Assembly (NCBI RefSeq): GCF_033095965.1
Contig: NZ_AP026801.1
Location: forward strand, 2,146,001-2,210,000
From: Xylocopilactobacillus apis
GTDB lineage: Bacteria > Bacillota > Bacilli > Lactobacillales > Lactobacillaceae
Reading direction: 5' to 3'
DNA: 64,000 nt
In this document: positions 55,180 to 64,000 of the stretch, in pieces
Layout: the number at the start of each line of letters is the position of its first letter
Numbering within the stretch: the first letter of the stretch is position 1
Made by a program: the position numbers and the translations under genes
Notes under the pieces: generated by a model
The model's database searches: none
Seen by the model: only the letters and a program-made list of their open reading frames with translations
Told to the model about the DNA's origin: nothing

Positions 55180-56187
55180 TTAAATCCTTACTTCCTCCCG
55201 CAAAATCTCCGCTGCCGGTACTGGCACGCGTCCTAGTCCATCAAGTCCCACATTTAACAGGTAATTGATCCCTAAGTGGTTCAAATGATTCTTAGACTGA
55301 TGAATCTCTGTCGGTGACTTCCAATTCTGATCACGATAGGAAAATCCCCACGAGTCATTCATCGTTGCCGCAGTTTCGTATAGACCGTTAGGTGATGGTT
55401 TAAACCCGCCTAACGCATTGTAATCAACATCTTTCGCTTCATTTTTACGCGCAGGAATCTCGTTATCACCAAGCGAAACGTAGTCATATTTGCCATTACC
55501 TAAACGAGAATTAATTAAGCAATTGGGCTGCAGACTCTTAACAACATCATAAATTTCCTGACTTTGCTCCAAGTTTAAAGTCATTGGAACATCGAACCAC
55601 GCTGTCGCAATCTCGCCATAATTTGTCATAATTTCTTTGATCTGGGGCAAAATTTTATCGTGAAAGCATTGAGAAAAATCTTTATCATGTTGCACAAAAT
55701 CCCAACTGTTATCCCAAGTAGTCCCCGCGGACTCAACATCGTTTGCTGTATAGCCTCCCCCATTAGGTTCATGCCAATCTAAATCCTGCGAATAATACAC
55801 TCCAAACTTTAACCCAGCACTATCGCATGCTGAAGCAAATTCAGCAATGACATCGCGATGAAATGGTGTTGCATCATAGATATTGTAAGAATCCACCAAC
55901 GAGTGATACATCGCAAAACCATCATGATGCTTGGTCGTCACTACCAAGTACTGCATTCCACAGTTCTTGGCGAGGGCAACAATCTCTCTGGCATCAAAGT
56001 AAATCGGATTAAAAATTGACGTTAACTTCTCGTATTCAGCGTTTGGAATTTGTAAGCGCGACTGAATCCACTCCGCATAATTTCCGGCTGATTTTCCTTT
56101 GTATTCACCTGCCAAAAGTGAATATAAACCCCAGTGGATCATCATGCCGTATCGAGCTTCTTTAAACCATTCAATGTTTTTATTCAT
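55180..56187 (-). CDS. GH29 alpha-L-fucosidase, copy 2
   Basis: Same 335 residues as 9,846-10,853, D199 present. Confidence 0.88.
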   Translation of the reverse strand: MNKNIEWFKEARYGMMIHWGLYSLLAGEYKGKSAGNYAEWIQSRLQIPNAEYEKLTSIFNPIYFDAREIVALAKNCGMQYLVVTTKHHDGFAMYHSLVDSYNIYDATPFHRDVIAEFASACDSAGLKFGVYYSQDLDWHEPNGGGYTANDVESAGTTWDNSWDFVQHDKDFSQCFHDKILPQIKEIMTNYGEIATAWFDVPMTLNLEQSQEIYDVVKSLQPNCLINSRLGNGKYDYVSLGDNEIPARKNEAKDVDYNALGGFKPSPNGLYETAATMNDSWGFSYRDQNWKSPTEIHQSKNHLNHLGINYLLNVGLDGLGRVPVPAAEILREEVRI

Positions 56188-56193
56188 GGCTTT

Positions 56194-56221
56194 AGAGTAA
56201 AACGTTTGCTAAATAAGTCAA
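56194..56221 (-). promoter_or_regulatory. Fucosidase promoter/operator, copy 2
   Basis: Same TTGACT-N16-TACTCT with the CG-centred palindrome in the spacer. Confidence 0.55.
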
Positions 56222-56306
56222 GCATTAATTATTACTTAACAATATCTTTTTGCTTTAAGAATTTTTATCAATTATACTAAATAAAAAATGAAAGGGGGGT
56301 AGCTCA

Positions 56307-57482
56307 TTGAATAAAAGAATAAGAATTCACGTAAAATGGGAAGTCATTGTCTGGGCAATTCAGCACGGTGAAAAAGATTATTCTCAATTAGAGAAAAAAT
56401 ATAAACTTGATCGATGGCAGAACCCTCAAAAAGAAGAAGACTACCCTACTTTGAAACAGCTTCAAAATTTTAGTAATGATACTAAAATCCCCTTTGTTTA
56501 CTTAATGGATGAACAAATTCCTAAAGAAGAGAATTCATTTGTCAATTTTAGAACTATCAACAACTTAGAGGTATACCCCAGCAGACGTTTAATTGACACA
56601 ATCCACAGCATGCAAACACGTCAAGAATGGTTGAAAGACTACCTTATTGAACAAAACGGTGAAATCCTATTTCAATCAATTCCCAAATTTACATTCGATA
56701 ATAATCCCCAAACTGTTGCAAATAAAATTACTGAACTTTTAGATTTTTCAAAAGTTTACCAACGAAGCAGAACTGATATTGATACATTTAATGTGATTCG
56801 TAAAAGCATTAGCTCCCTAGGCATTACAGTCATGCAAAATGGAATTGTTGGAAATGATACCCACCGAACACTTGATGTTAATGAATTTCGAGCTTTTGCT
56901 TTATACGACGAGATTGCTCCAATGATTTTCATTAATTCATGTGACAGCGTTCGAGGCAAAATATTTTCTTTATTGCATGAACTAATTCATATTTTAGTTG
57001 GAGAGAACGAAATTCTAAATGTCGGACCAGATTCTCAAATCAAAAAAGAACGTTGGATTAACCAAGTTACTGTGAATATCCTGATGCCAGAGAATGTTTT
57101 TAAAGATTACATTAATGACGGTATTTCTAGTCAAGAAAATCTTAAGCGCTTAAGCAATAAATTTCATACTAGCTTAGTTTCTACCGCAATCAGAGCTAAA
57201 GAACTTAATATTAGTGATAATTGCAATGAATTAATTAAATGGGCAAAAGAACAACAATCTAAAAATCTGGTTATAAAATCAGAGAAAAAGGAAAGTGAAA
57301 AAAGGGACTTCTACACTACAGCTCTTTCGAGAGTTGACCGTAGATACGCGAGTGCGGTCATTAATAGTGAATCTAGTGGTGAACTGCCGTTAAGAACTGC
57401 TGCTTCAATGTTAGGAGTTGGTTTGAAAAGTTACTATAATTTTGTAAATAAAGTTTTGGGAATTGATTATCTCTTTGATTGA
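56307..57482 (+). CDS. HTH/ImmA-IrrE metallopeptidase-family antitoxin
   Basis: Intact 391-residue version. TTG start behind AAAGGGGGG. Residues about 1-75 form an XRE-like N-terminal region (VIVWAIQHGEKDYSQLEKKY). The ImmA/IrrE domain (about 150-260) holds the zinc motif H224-ELI-H228. The last 100 residues include a second helical domain (LPLRTAASMLGVGLKSYYNF) that looks like a small HTH. Together with the overlapping PIN-like gene it matches the known HTH-ImmA/DUF4411 pairing, in which this protein is the probable antitoxin. Cleavage activity is inferred only from the motif. Confidence 0.8.
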   Translation: MNKRIRIHVKWEVIVWAIQHGEKDYSQLEKKYKLDRWQNPQKEEDYPTLKQLQNFSNDTKIPFVYLMDEQIPKEENSFVNFRTINNLEVYPSRRLIDTIHSMQTRQEWLKDYLIEQNGEILFQSIPKFTFDNNPQTVANKITELLDFSKVYQRSRTDIDTFNVIRKSISSLGITVMQNGIVGNDTHRTLDVNEFRAFALYDEIAPMIFINSCDSVRGKIFSLLHELIHILVGENEILNVGPDSQIKKERWINQVTVNILMPENVFKDYINDGISSQENLKRLSNKFHTSLVSTAIRAKELNISDNCNELIKWAKEQQSKNLVIKSEKKESEKRDFYTTALSRVDRRYASAVINSESSGELPLRTAASMLGVGLKSYYNFVNKVLGIDYLFD

Positions 57483-57948
57483 CGCTCACATGAAATGGTA
57501 TAATCCCGAAGTTTTTTCGAAACTATGGATTGAGCTCAACAAAAGACACGAAGTTCAAATAATTGATTACGTGAACAATGAAATTGAATACCCGGATGAA
57601 CTTGTAACCTGGGTAAAAGAAAAACACCAGAAAAACGAAATCGAAATTAATGAAGAAATAATTAGTGTTTATAATAAATTAATTAAGTGGGTTAGAAATT
57701 GTTCTCGCTGGTCAGAAGCAGGTTTTGCGGAATGGCAAAAACCAGAAAAAGCTGATCCGTGGTTAATTGCAATTGCAAAAGTAAATGATTTTACGATTGT
57801 TACACTAGATGGAAATTTACGAACTTCTCTTCCTGATAAAAAATCTTTCTCCAACAAAGAACCTAAAATCAGTGCAGTCGCAAATAGATACGAAGTTTCA
57901 ACAATTCCGATGTACGAACTTTTAAAAGAAATGGAATTGTCATTTTAA
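57463..57948 (+). CDS. PIN-like (DUF4411-type) toxin candidate, copy 2
   Basis: Same 161 residues as 12,128-12,613, overlapping the intact ImmA-family gene by 20 bases. Confidence 0.72.
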   Translation: MIISLIDAHMKWYNPEVFSKLWIELNKRHEVQIIDYVNNEIEYPDELVTWVKEKHQKNEIEINEEIISVYNKLIKWVRNCSRWSEAGFAEWQKPEKADPWLIAIAKVNDFTIVTLDGNLRTSLPDKKSFSNKEPKISAVANRYEVSTIPMYELLKEMELSF

Positions 57949-58019
57949 TCTTTGTTAGCAGAAAAAAATAATATTTAATAAAAGTTGACAAAACAAAAAC
58001 TGATTTGATAACATGTTCT

Positions 58020-58117
58020 TCATGGTGGAACAGAAAACAGTTGTGCGTCGCAACGCTCGTTCTGTTCTCTACAGAGAAAGTCTCACACTGGCGTCCAGTG
58101 GCTTGAGGCTTTTTTTT
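58020..58117 (+). ncRNA. Putative plus-strand small RNA, copy 2
   Basis: Same sequence, TTGACA promoter (57,985-57,990) and terminator as 12,685-12,782. Confidence 0.6.
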
Positions 58118-58157
58118 CTTTATATTTTGAAATTTTTGTATACCTAATATTTCTCAT

Positions 58158-58248
58158 AAAAAACGAAAACCCTAGATCCGATTTTCACAGATTCTAGGAT
58201 TTCGTTAGTTCGGCACCTACTCCTCGGGCCCTCCGAACTTGATCTCTA
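58158..58248 (-). ncRNA. Putative minus-strand small RNA, copy 2
   Basis: Same as 12,823-12,913, TATAAT at 58,260-58,255. Confidence 0.5.
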
Positions 58249-58453
58249 TAAGATATTATACTTAACTTTTCAATTATTAAAACAAAAAAGAGTGTTTCCT
58301 ACCAAAAACACTCCCTAAAAACAAGTTATAGAAGTTCTAAAATAACTTGTTAGATCAACTACAAGTATAATAATTTAGCACTGCAATAAAATCAATTTTA
58401 TTTTAAAACATTTTTTACTTTGATCTTCAAAAAATACCCGCTGTAATATGCGC

Positions 58454-58488
58454 AAAAAAAGAACCCAGAATCAACTGAGTTCTATTTC
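58454..58488 (-). terminator. Terminator of SLAP gene 1, copy 2
   Basis: Same stem as 13,119-13,153. Confidence 0.85.
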
Positions 58489-58496
58489 TTTAGCTC

Positions 58497-61400
58497 TTAG
58501 TAAGCTTTGTAACTCGCATAGTCGCCTTGGATCCACTGATCCTTACCAACCTTGTAGAAGCCATTCTGTTTACCAGATGTCTTCCACTTGCTACCATGCT
58601 GCAACTTACGTCCTGGATAGAAGCCGTTCGTTGTACCTGCACTCTTCCACAAGTTAACTCCGTATCCCTTCTTGTAGACGATCTGTACTTCGCCTCGTAG
58701 TGGGGTAATCGTGTTAATTGGCGTGAATGACACGTACTTGCCGTTAATCCACTGGTTCTTGCCTACTGCATAGTAAACTTCTCCCTTTGTATTAACTGCT
58801 CTCTGGCTGATCTTCCATGCTGTACCATGTGCTAATCTCTGACCGGTTGCTTTGCCTGCTGGTGCATTGTATACCATAATGCCATAGCCTGGTACATAAT
58901 TGATGTACCCAACCATCTTATTAGGGGTTAATGTCCATTCAGCTGCATTCTCTTTAGCCAGTACGGTAATGTTTCTAACCATTGTAGTTGTTGCACCGCT
59001 GATACTTGTTGCCTTATACGTTAACTGGTAAATACCAGGCGTATGAGTATCAACATGTCCCGTAATCGTTACCTGAGGTGTTCCGTCACTGCTCTTTGCG
59101 ATTCCTTCAAAGTTAGGAAGCTTCGAGTAATCTCCGCCGTAATTGTTAAAGATTGTCCATGACCCTACGACCTTGTACTCATTCTCATTAAAGCTGTCGC
59201 CAACATTAATGGTACTGTCGGTACTGCCCTGGAAGGCAAATACAGGTGCACTTGAATCAGTTACCGTAACTGGGACCGTAATGCTTGCGGTATCTTTGGC
59301 ATTGCTTGGATTAGTGTAGGTATAAACTACTGGATAAGTTCCCGGTTTTGTGACATCTACTTTACTGATATCTGCACTTAAGGAGGTCATTGGAATTCCA
59401 TTGATCTTTCCGCTGCCGTCAGTAAGTCTTAGATCTGCTCCGCCACGGTAGAAGTCCCCTGGGAAGCTGTTTACGGCATTGCTGTAGTCACCGGTTCCAT
59501 CAACATAACCTTTCGGCCATTGTGAGTATGAGTTCTTCGTATCAGAGTTACTGATTCCAAAGCCGCCATACATGTAGAGCGGTGAACTTACACCTCGTCC
59601 TGAGTCAGTCTGCTTGAAGCTGCCGTCATTCTGCTGCCAGCTGCCTAAGAATGAACTAACTAAGATCTGCTGTAATTTATTAGCTGCTACTTTACCTGTA
59701 TTGTCTACTAAGTCAGGGTTACCAGCTACTAGTGTTCTACTTAATAAGTTTTTGAAGTTCTGTGGAACGTTAGCAGTAGTTAATACTGCACCATCATCAT
59801 ATGTTGTGGTATATGGACGAAGACTGACATTAAATGGATCGTTTCCGCCAGATACATCTGTTGTTGAGAATGATGGTTTTGTGTCTTGTTTAGTTGGAGC
59901 TGGAACTGCTGCCTGATCATAAACTACTACGTTTACTCTGGCTTTGCCCCAATTGCTGTAAAGACGAGGAAGGGATGGAATGTAGTAGAATGCACCTGCA
60001 TCTCCGCCGTTCTGCATTAACTGTTCAACTAACTTAACACGATCCCACTTATTAGAACTGTTATCTTTATCATTAGGAGTAACTTTAGCTTTATCACCAT
60101 CACCACTAATATTAACATTATATGCTTTAGCTAATGTTGTGTAGCTGTCAGGATCACTGATTGCCATTCCGTTGTCATTGGCATCAACGTCCATCGTCTT
60201 GTTGATTCCTTGTTTGCCGTCAGCTGCATTTTCGGTTGATTGAACAACATTTTGATCATTAGCTTCTAAACCTTTTTTCGGATCATTTGGAACACCGCCA
60301 GTGGTTTTGAAGAATTTATCAGGAGCTTTAACAATTCCGATTGAATAATCATCAGAAGTACCGATCTTCTTTGAAGCTTCAGCATCTTTTTCTTTGTTGG
60401 AATCAGCTGAAATTTCGTTAGATTCGCCAATCCACTTATTTCCACTAACTGATGATTTATTAGCACTGATATCATCAGTATTTGAACCTTTATCAAACAG
60501 CTCTGAATCATAATGAGGATAACTCTTGTCAATACGAGTATAGGCGATCTGGTTGTTTACTGGACGAAGTTTAGCAAGCGAATCGGTTTTTGTATTAACA
60601 GCATTATAATTATTATAATATGATGAATTGGTATCAGAAGTATTTGTAAGTACACCGTCAATAGGTCTATCTGCGCTTTGTGAAGAACCTAATTTTACAT
60701 CTCCTAAATACAGATTATAGTTATCGTAGTCTGTCTTAACGGTTTGTTTAATATCATAGAAATAACCGTGTGTAGGAGAAGGAGCATCAGAAGTTTGTTC
60801 GTATCTAGTATCCACAGTTTGTTCCCATGTAGTTTTAACGTTTCTAGCAACTGAAACTGGAACTAAATACTGAACGTTAAGTGAACGTTTGATTTTAACC
60901 TGCGGTAAATCTGACGAATCGTTCCAAGCCAAACCATAATGCAAGTCTGTATCTGAAGCAAATTGACCATTATCTTTATCTACTCTGACATTATTTTCAT
61001 CAGGTGTAAGACCAGGTGTTTCCAAGAAAATTGGATCAGCATTAGAAGCATTCTGTAATATCGAATTATAGATGCTTCCAGCTAATGATGGACTTGCTGT
61101 ACTACCTTGACTAATAAAATATAAGTTTGGATTTGGATCAGTAGCATCTGTATCAGCAGCTGTATAATGATCAATAGTCATTCCTGGCTTACTTTGGTCT
61201 CCATGAATACTCATTACCCCAAGTAATCCACCACGATAGGTAAGATCATCATTTACTGGAGAAATATAAGGACGCTCAGTATCTCCGAAATCATTAGAAT
61301 TTGATATATAGTTTAAATAATTATTTGAATCCGTTCCCCTTTTTCCATCAGGAATTTGATATTTAGATAACTTTCTGCTTTGAGCTTCACTCAAACCACT

Positions 61401-64000
61401 TGCGTTAATCAGTACATATCCAACATTCTTGGCAAACTGTTTATGGACCTCATGATGGGTTTGTGTCGCAGATTTTACCACAATATTTCCATTACCATAA
61501 TAGGGTCCACTACCTGTTACTTGTTCTCCTGAAGTATTGTTTGGATTTGGTACCTCCGAACTAGGTACTACAAATCCCCCTGTTTCAGCAGCATTGTTAT
61601 ATGAAGATCCTATCGAACCCGACCACGGTATTCCAACCAATGTACTACGAACAAATGAACCTGGTTTCAAAAATGGCTTTCCATTGTCGTCTAAATTAAA
61701 CCCATCATTATTGTTAGCATCTTGAACTTGCTTCAATTCATTATCAGCTATGGTTCCATTATGGTCATGAGGATGATGAGTTCCCCCTCCCCAATTTGGC
61801 ACTGAATGAGCCGTATCAGCAGTGGTAAATATTTCATTATGTAATTCTTTTCCCTTTAATTTATTTCCATCTGTCTCAATCCATCTATTATATGTATTAT
61901 TTTCATTAGGAGTCGAACCTGCTGGAGGTATACTTAGATCAGAAGTCACATCTACTTTCATATTTCCACTGGGCCCATATCCTTGGCTCAAAGTTGAGTC
62001 ATCAACTTTTTGAACATGTTTATTTGCATTATAAATACCCATTTTTTTAGTATTAGTGTCAGTTGTATCAACAACACCATTACCATCGGTATCCCAAATT
62101 CGTTTAGATTCCCAAGTAAGACCATTTAAGTGCAGAGACTTAGCCGTAGCGTTTGGAGCGCCCTGAATATTTACTTCTGCATTTCCCTTGATATCAGTAA
62201 TCTTGTCATTATAGTCCATACTACCAATAGTATTGGCAGTACCCCTATAATTGACATACCACGGGTTCGTATATGGGAGCGTTGATAGTAATGTATTGCC
62301 ATCAGTTTCATTACTATACTCACCACTGAAACTATTAGTGGAATTATTCATATCACCAGGATGTGTTACAAGCGGTTCAGCTAATCCTGCAGGATTATCA
62401 AGTCCCCCAGTAGGGAATGTACTGCCGTCATCATACTTCCCGGTAGTAAATTCAGCATTATCTTTCGCAAAAGGCAAAGCAGTAGAGATGACCGTACTGT
62501 AAGGATTACGGTAAGACTTGAAGACCATGTTGTTTAAAGGTGCTTCATAGGTAAAGCTCTTCTTGATTGACTTACCGGTTGTGTCAGTAAATGAACCGTT
62601 AGCTGCAACCTTATCCTTAATCTGCTGTTCCGTTGTACCCGTAAAAGGAGCAGTCCCGAAGATGCCGTGAGTACTGTCCCAAGCTTCACGGACCATGAAT
62701 GGAGAAGCAGCATCTTTCTTGCCGTCCTTTGGCTCAAAAGCATGAACAACATTACCAAGCTGATTTTCCGCAGATGTTGGATCTAAAGTAATTGATTCTG
62801 CATCTCCACCCCCAAACGTTGAAGCTGTGTCTGGTCCTCCAAATGGATAGGTGGGCACTTCATAGTAATTATTAGTTTTATCATATTTTGCCTGATCTTT
62901 ATTAATAGCGTCATTAACACCAAGACCATTAACTCCGGCACCTAAAGAAGTATTAACATCATAAGCAGGCCAAAAGTTTACAGTATTTGGAAGTCCATGC
63001 CCGAATTTATCAGTATCCATATGACTGGCCCCGATCGGCGTATCAATCCCATCTGCACTAGTATCAGCCTGATTAGGGATCCTTTTAGCTACGGTATTGT
63101 CATAATCTTGGCCAATCCCATCATTTCCAGTAGAGTTAGTGTCAAGCGGGGTATGAAGAAGCTTGTTGCTGAAATCAGTCTTCAGCCCAGCCTGAGATCC
63201 ATCTTCTTTTTGTCTCGGATCAGCGACCGCAAGGTAGTTATTAACACCTTCAGCTTTTAAAACTGTATCGCTCGAAACAGGATCAATATAGCTAAAATTA
63301 TCATTGTTAACAGGCGTCAGATTATCGTTAGTTGCTGCAAATTTATCAACATCATTAGTTCCAACAGTTCCTTTAGGATTAAACTGGACGTTGTAAGAGT
63401 TATCCTTAGTAGACAAGCTGCCGGAAGGGTGAGTACTAAATTCATCGCCATGAATAGCCTTCATCGGAGCAACGTTGCGGATAGAGAAGTTGCTTTGGTA
63501 TTGAAGCTGATAAATCTTCTTGGCAATGACATCAGCGCTCGTCCCGCGCGGCACGACGATCGTCCCATCACCAGATTTGGGATCAACCCAAGCAGTCGAC
63601 CCACCACCGGTGAGCTGAAACTTCTGATCATCGGTCAAGCCATTTCTAAGATTGGTGGTCTGATTAAAGGCCCCGTTGGTAGAGTCCCCTAACCGCGACA
63701 AGCCTTTAGAATTAGCTTCAGCTTTCTCAGACTCAGGAATATATTTAGTGCCCCAAGTACCGGAAAATGCGGGCGACTTATCGATTCTGTTCTCTAACAA
63801 AACCTTATCAGGCAGCTGATTAAAAGTCTTGTTGTTAAGTTTAAAAACGGCAGTCGCTTTTTTACCAGTAGCTTTGCTCTGGGCAACGATCGTAATGGAA
63901 GAAGTCGTTTCGCGAATAATATTTTCCGTATTTTGCGAAACGTTATCATAGCCATTAATATAAAGCTGCGCATAGGCATCATCAGGATTGCCAAAGAAGG
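58497..64000 (-). CDS. Giant SLAP surface protein 1, copy 2, 5' end off window
   Basis: In this copy the frame is open for the whole 5.5 kb; the first 1,767 codons back from the stop were read from a TTG at 63,800, and the frame continues open upstream through TTSSITIVAQSKATGKKATA to the window end. It therefore corrects the five breaks in copy 1. The signal peptide and N-terminal 200 residues are beyond the edge; take them from 18,667-19,275. The Ig-like segments lie at about 59,000-59,450 and the SLAP repeats at 58,500-58,910. Confidence 0.9.
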   Translation of the reverse strand, partial: FFGNPDDAYAQLYINGYDNVSQNTENIIRETTSSITIVAQSKATGKKATAVFKLNNKTFNQLPDKVLLENRIDKSPAFSGTWGTKYIPESEKAEANSKGLSRLGDSTNGAFNQTTNLRNGLTDDQKFQLTGGGSTAWVDPKSGDGTIVVPRGTSADVIAKKIYQLQYQSNFSIRNVAPMKAIHGDEFSTHPSGSLSTKDNSYNVQFNPKGTVGTNDVDKFAATNDNLTPVNNDNFSYIDPVSSDTVLKAEGVNNYLAVADPRQKEDGSQAGLKTDFSNKLLHTPLDTNSTGNDGIGQDYDNTVAKRIPNQADTSADGIDTPIGASHMDTDKFGHGLPNTVNFWPAYDVNTSLGAGVNGLGVNDAINKDQAKYDKTNNYYEVPTYPFGGPDTASTFGGGDAESITLDPTSAENQLGNVVHAFEPKDGKKDAASPFMVREAWDSTHGIFGTAPFTGTTEQQIKDKVAANGSFTDTTGKSIKKSFTYEAPLNNMVFKSYRNPYSTVISTALPFAKDNAEFTTGKYDDGSTFPTGGLDNPAGLAEPLVTHPGDMNNSTNSFSGEYSNETDGNTLLSTLPYTNPWYVNYRGTANTIGSMDYNDKITDIKGNAEVNIQGAPNATAKSLHLNGLTWESKRIWDTDGNGVVDTTDTNTKKMGIYNANKHVQKVDDSTLSQGYGPSGNMKVDVTSDLSIPPAGSTPNENNTYNRWIETDGNKLKGKELHNEIFTTADTAHSVPNWGGGTHHPHDHNGTIADNELKQVQDANNNDGFNLDDNGKPFLKPGSFVRSTLVGIPWSGSIGSSYNNAAETGGFVVPSSEVPNPNNTSGEQVTGSGPYYGNGNIVVKSATQTHHEVHKQFAKNVGYVLINASGLSEAQSRKLSKYQIPDGKRGTDSNNYLNYISNSNDFGDTERPYISPVNDDLTYRGGLLGVMSIHGDQSKPGMTIDHYTAADTDATDPNPNLYFISQGSTASPSLAGSIYNSILQNASNADPIFLETPGLTPDENNVRVDKDNGQFASDTDLHYGLAWNDSSDLPQVKIKRSLNVQYLVPVSVARNVKTTWEQTVDTRYEQTSDAPSPTHGYFYDIKQTVKTDYDNYNLYLGDVKLGSSQSADRPIDGVLTNTSDTNSSYYNNYNAVNTKTDSLAKLRPVNNQIAYTRIDKSYPHYDSELFDKGSNTDDISANKSSVSGNKWIGESNEISADSNKEKDAEASKKIGTSDDYSIGIVKAPDKFFKTTGGVPNDPKKGLEANDQNVVQSTENAADGKQGINKTMDVDANDNGMAISDPDSYTTLAKAYNVNISGDGDKAKVTPNDKDNSSNKWDRVKLVEQLMQNGGDAGAFYYIPSLPRLYSNWGKARVNVVVYDQAAVPAPTKQDTKPSFSTTDVSGGNDPFNVSLRPYTTTYDDGAVLTTANVPQNFKNLLSRTLVAGNPDLVDNTGKVAANKLQQILVSSFLGSWQQNDGSFKQTDSGRGVSSPLYMYGGFGISNSDTKNSYSQWPKGYVDGTGDYSNAVNSFPGDFYRGGADLRLTDGSGKINGIPMTSLSADISKVDVTKPGTYPVVYTYTNPSNAKDTASITVPVTVTDSSAPVFAFQGSTDSTINVGDSFNENEYKVVGSWTIFNNYGGDYSKLPNFEGIAKSSDGTPQVTITGHVDTHTPGIYQLTYKATSISGATTTMVRNITVLAKENAAEWTLTPNKMVGYINYVPGYGIMVYNAPAGKATGQRLAHGTAWKISQRAVNTKGEVYYAVGKNQWINGKYVSFTPINTITPLRGEVQIVYKKGYGVNLWKSAGTTNGFYPGRKLQHGSKWKTSGKQNGFYKVGKDQWIQGDYASYKAY

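Overview
The window reads as accessory DNA of a low-GC Gram-positive bacterium, most likely a Lactobacillaceae species. Evidence: AT-rich genes with strong AGGAGG-type ribosome sites, frequent TTG starts, a beta-glucoside PTS operon, secreted proteins ending in SLAP-type (Lactobacillus S-layer) wall-binding repeats, and surface proteins with BspA-like leucine-rich repeats and WxL-like C-termini. I found no rRNA, tRNA, CRISPR array, insertion sequence, replication initiator or housekeeping gene.

Layout: the dominant fact is a period of about 45,335 bases. Bases 1-18,660 return at 45,336-64,000, and the comparison shows only seven one-base homopolymer-length differences. Both window ends lie inside the repeat, so the window holds one 45.3-kb unit read about 1.4 times: an over-run circular molecule, a tandem duplication, or an assembly artefact. 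Annotations are given for both copies; where they disagree, the copy with the open frame is the better guide.

One unit, in order: a two-gene unknown minus-strand operon (150-400 and off the left edge); an Rpn/PD-(D/E)XK remnant; a beta-glucoside PTS EIIBCA plus GH1 6-phospho-beta-glucosidase operon; an unknown membrane protein; a broken GntR regulator; a Panacea-domain antitoxin with a MazF/PemK-like partner; a GH1 fragment; a HigBA pair whose antitoxin carries an ImmA-type protease domain; a GH29 alpha-L-fucosidase; an ImmA/IrrE protease plus PIN-like toxin pair; two convergent small-RNA candidates; a giant secreted SLAP protein (about 2,040 aa); a DUF1659/DUF2922 pair; an LRR-WxL surface protein; a tandem array of type I toxin-antitoxin units (23.7-25.0 kb); a second SLAP protein; an Rpn C-terminal fragment; a third, truncated SLAP gene joined to type I restriction remnants (hsdS, hsdR); a cytosine-methylation restriction system (methyltransferase, NgoFVII-like endonuclease, Vsr); a GNAT/transglutaminase-like pair; a CAP protein; a second LRR-WxL protein; and two short unknown genes that lead back to the start.

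How it works together: the unit imports and cleaves glycosides (PTS, GH1, GH29), displays large adhesin-like surface proteins, and carries many selfish maintenance modules (three type II pairs, a type I array, a restriction system). Many frames are broken by one base. Some breaks are copy-specific and look like consensus errors; others are shared by both copies and may be real. The most original signal is the type I array: each unit has an extended -10 toxin promoter, a 5' UTR box complementary to a 3' UTR box, a short hydrophobic toxin, and a convergent antisense RNA with its own promoter and terminator.
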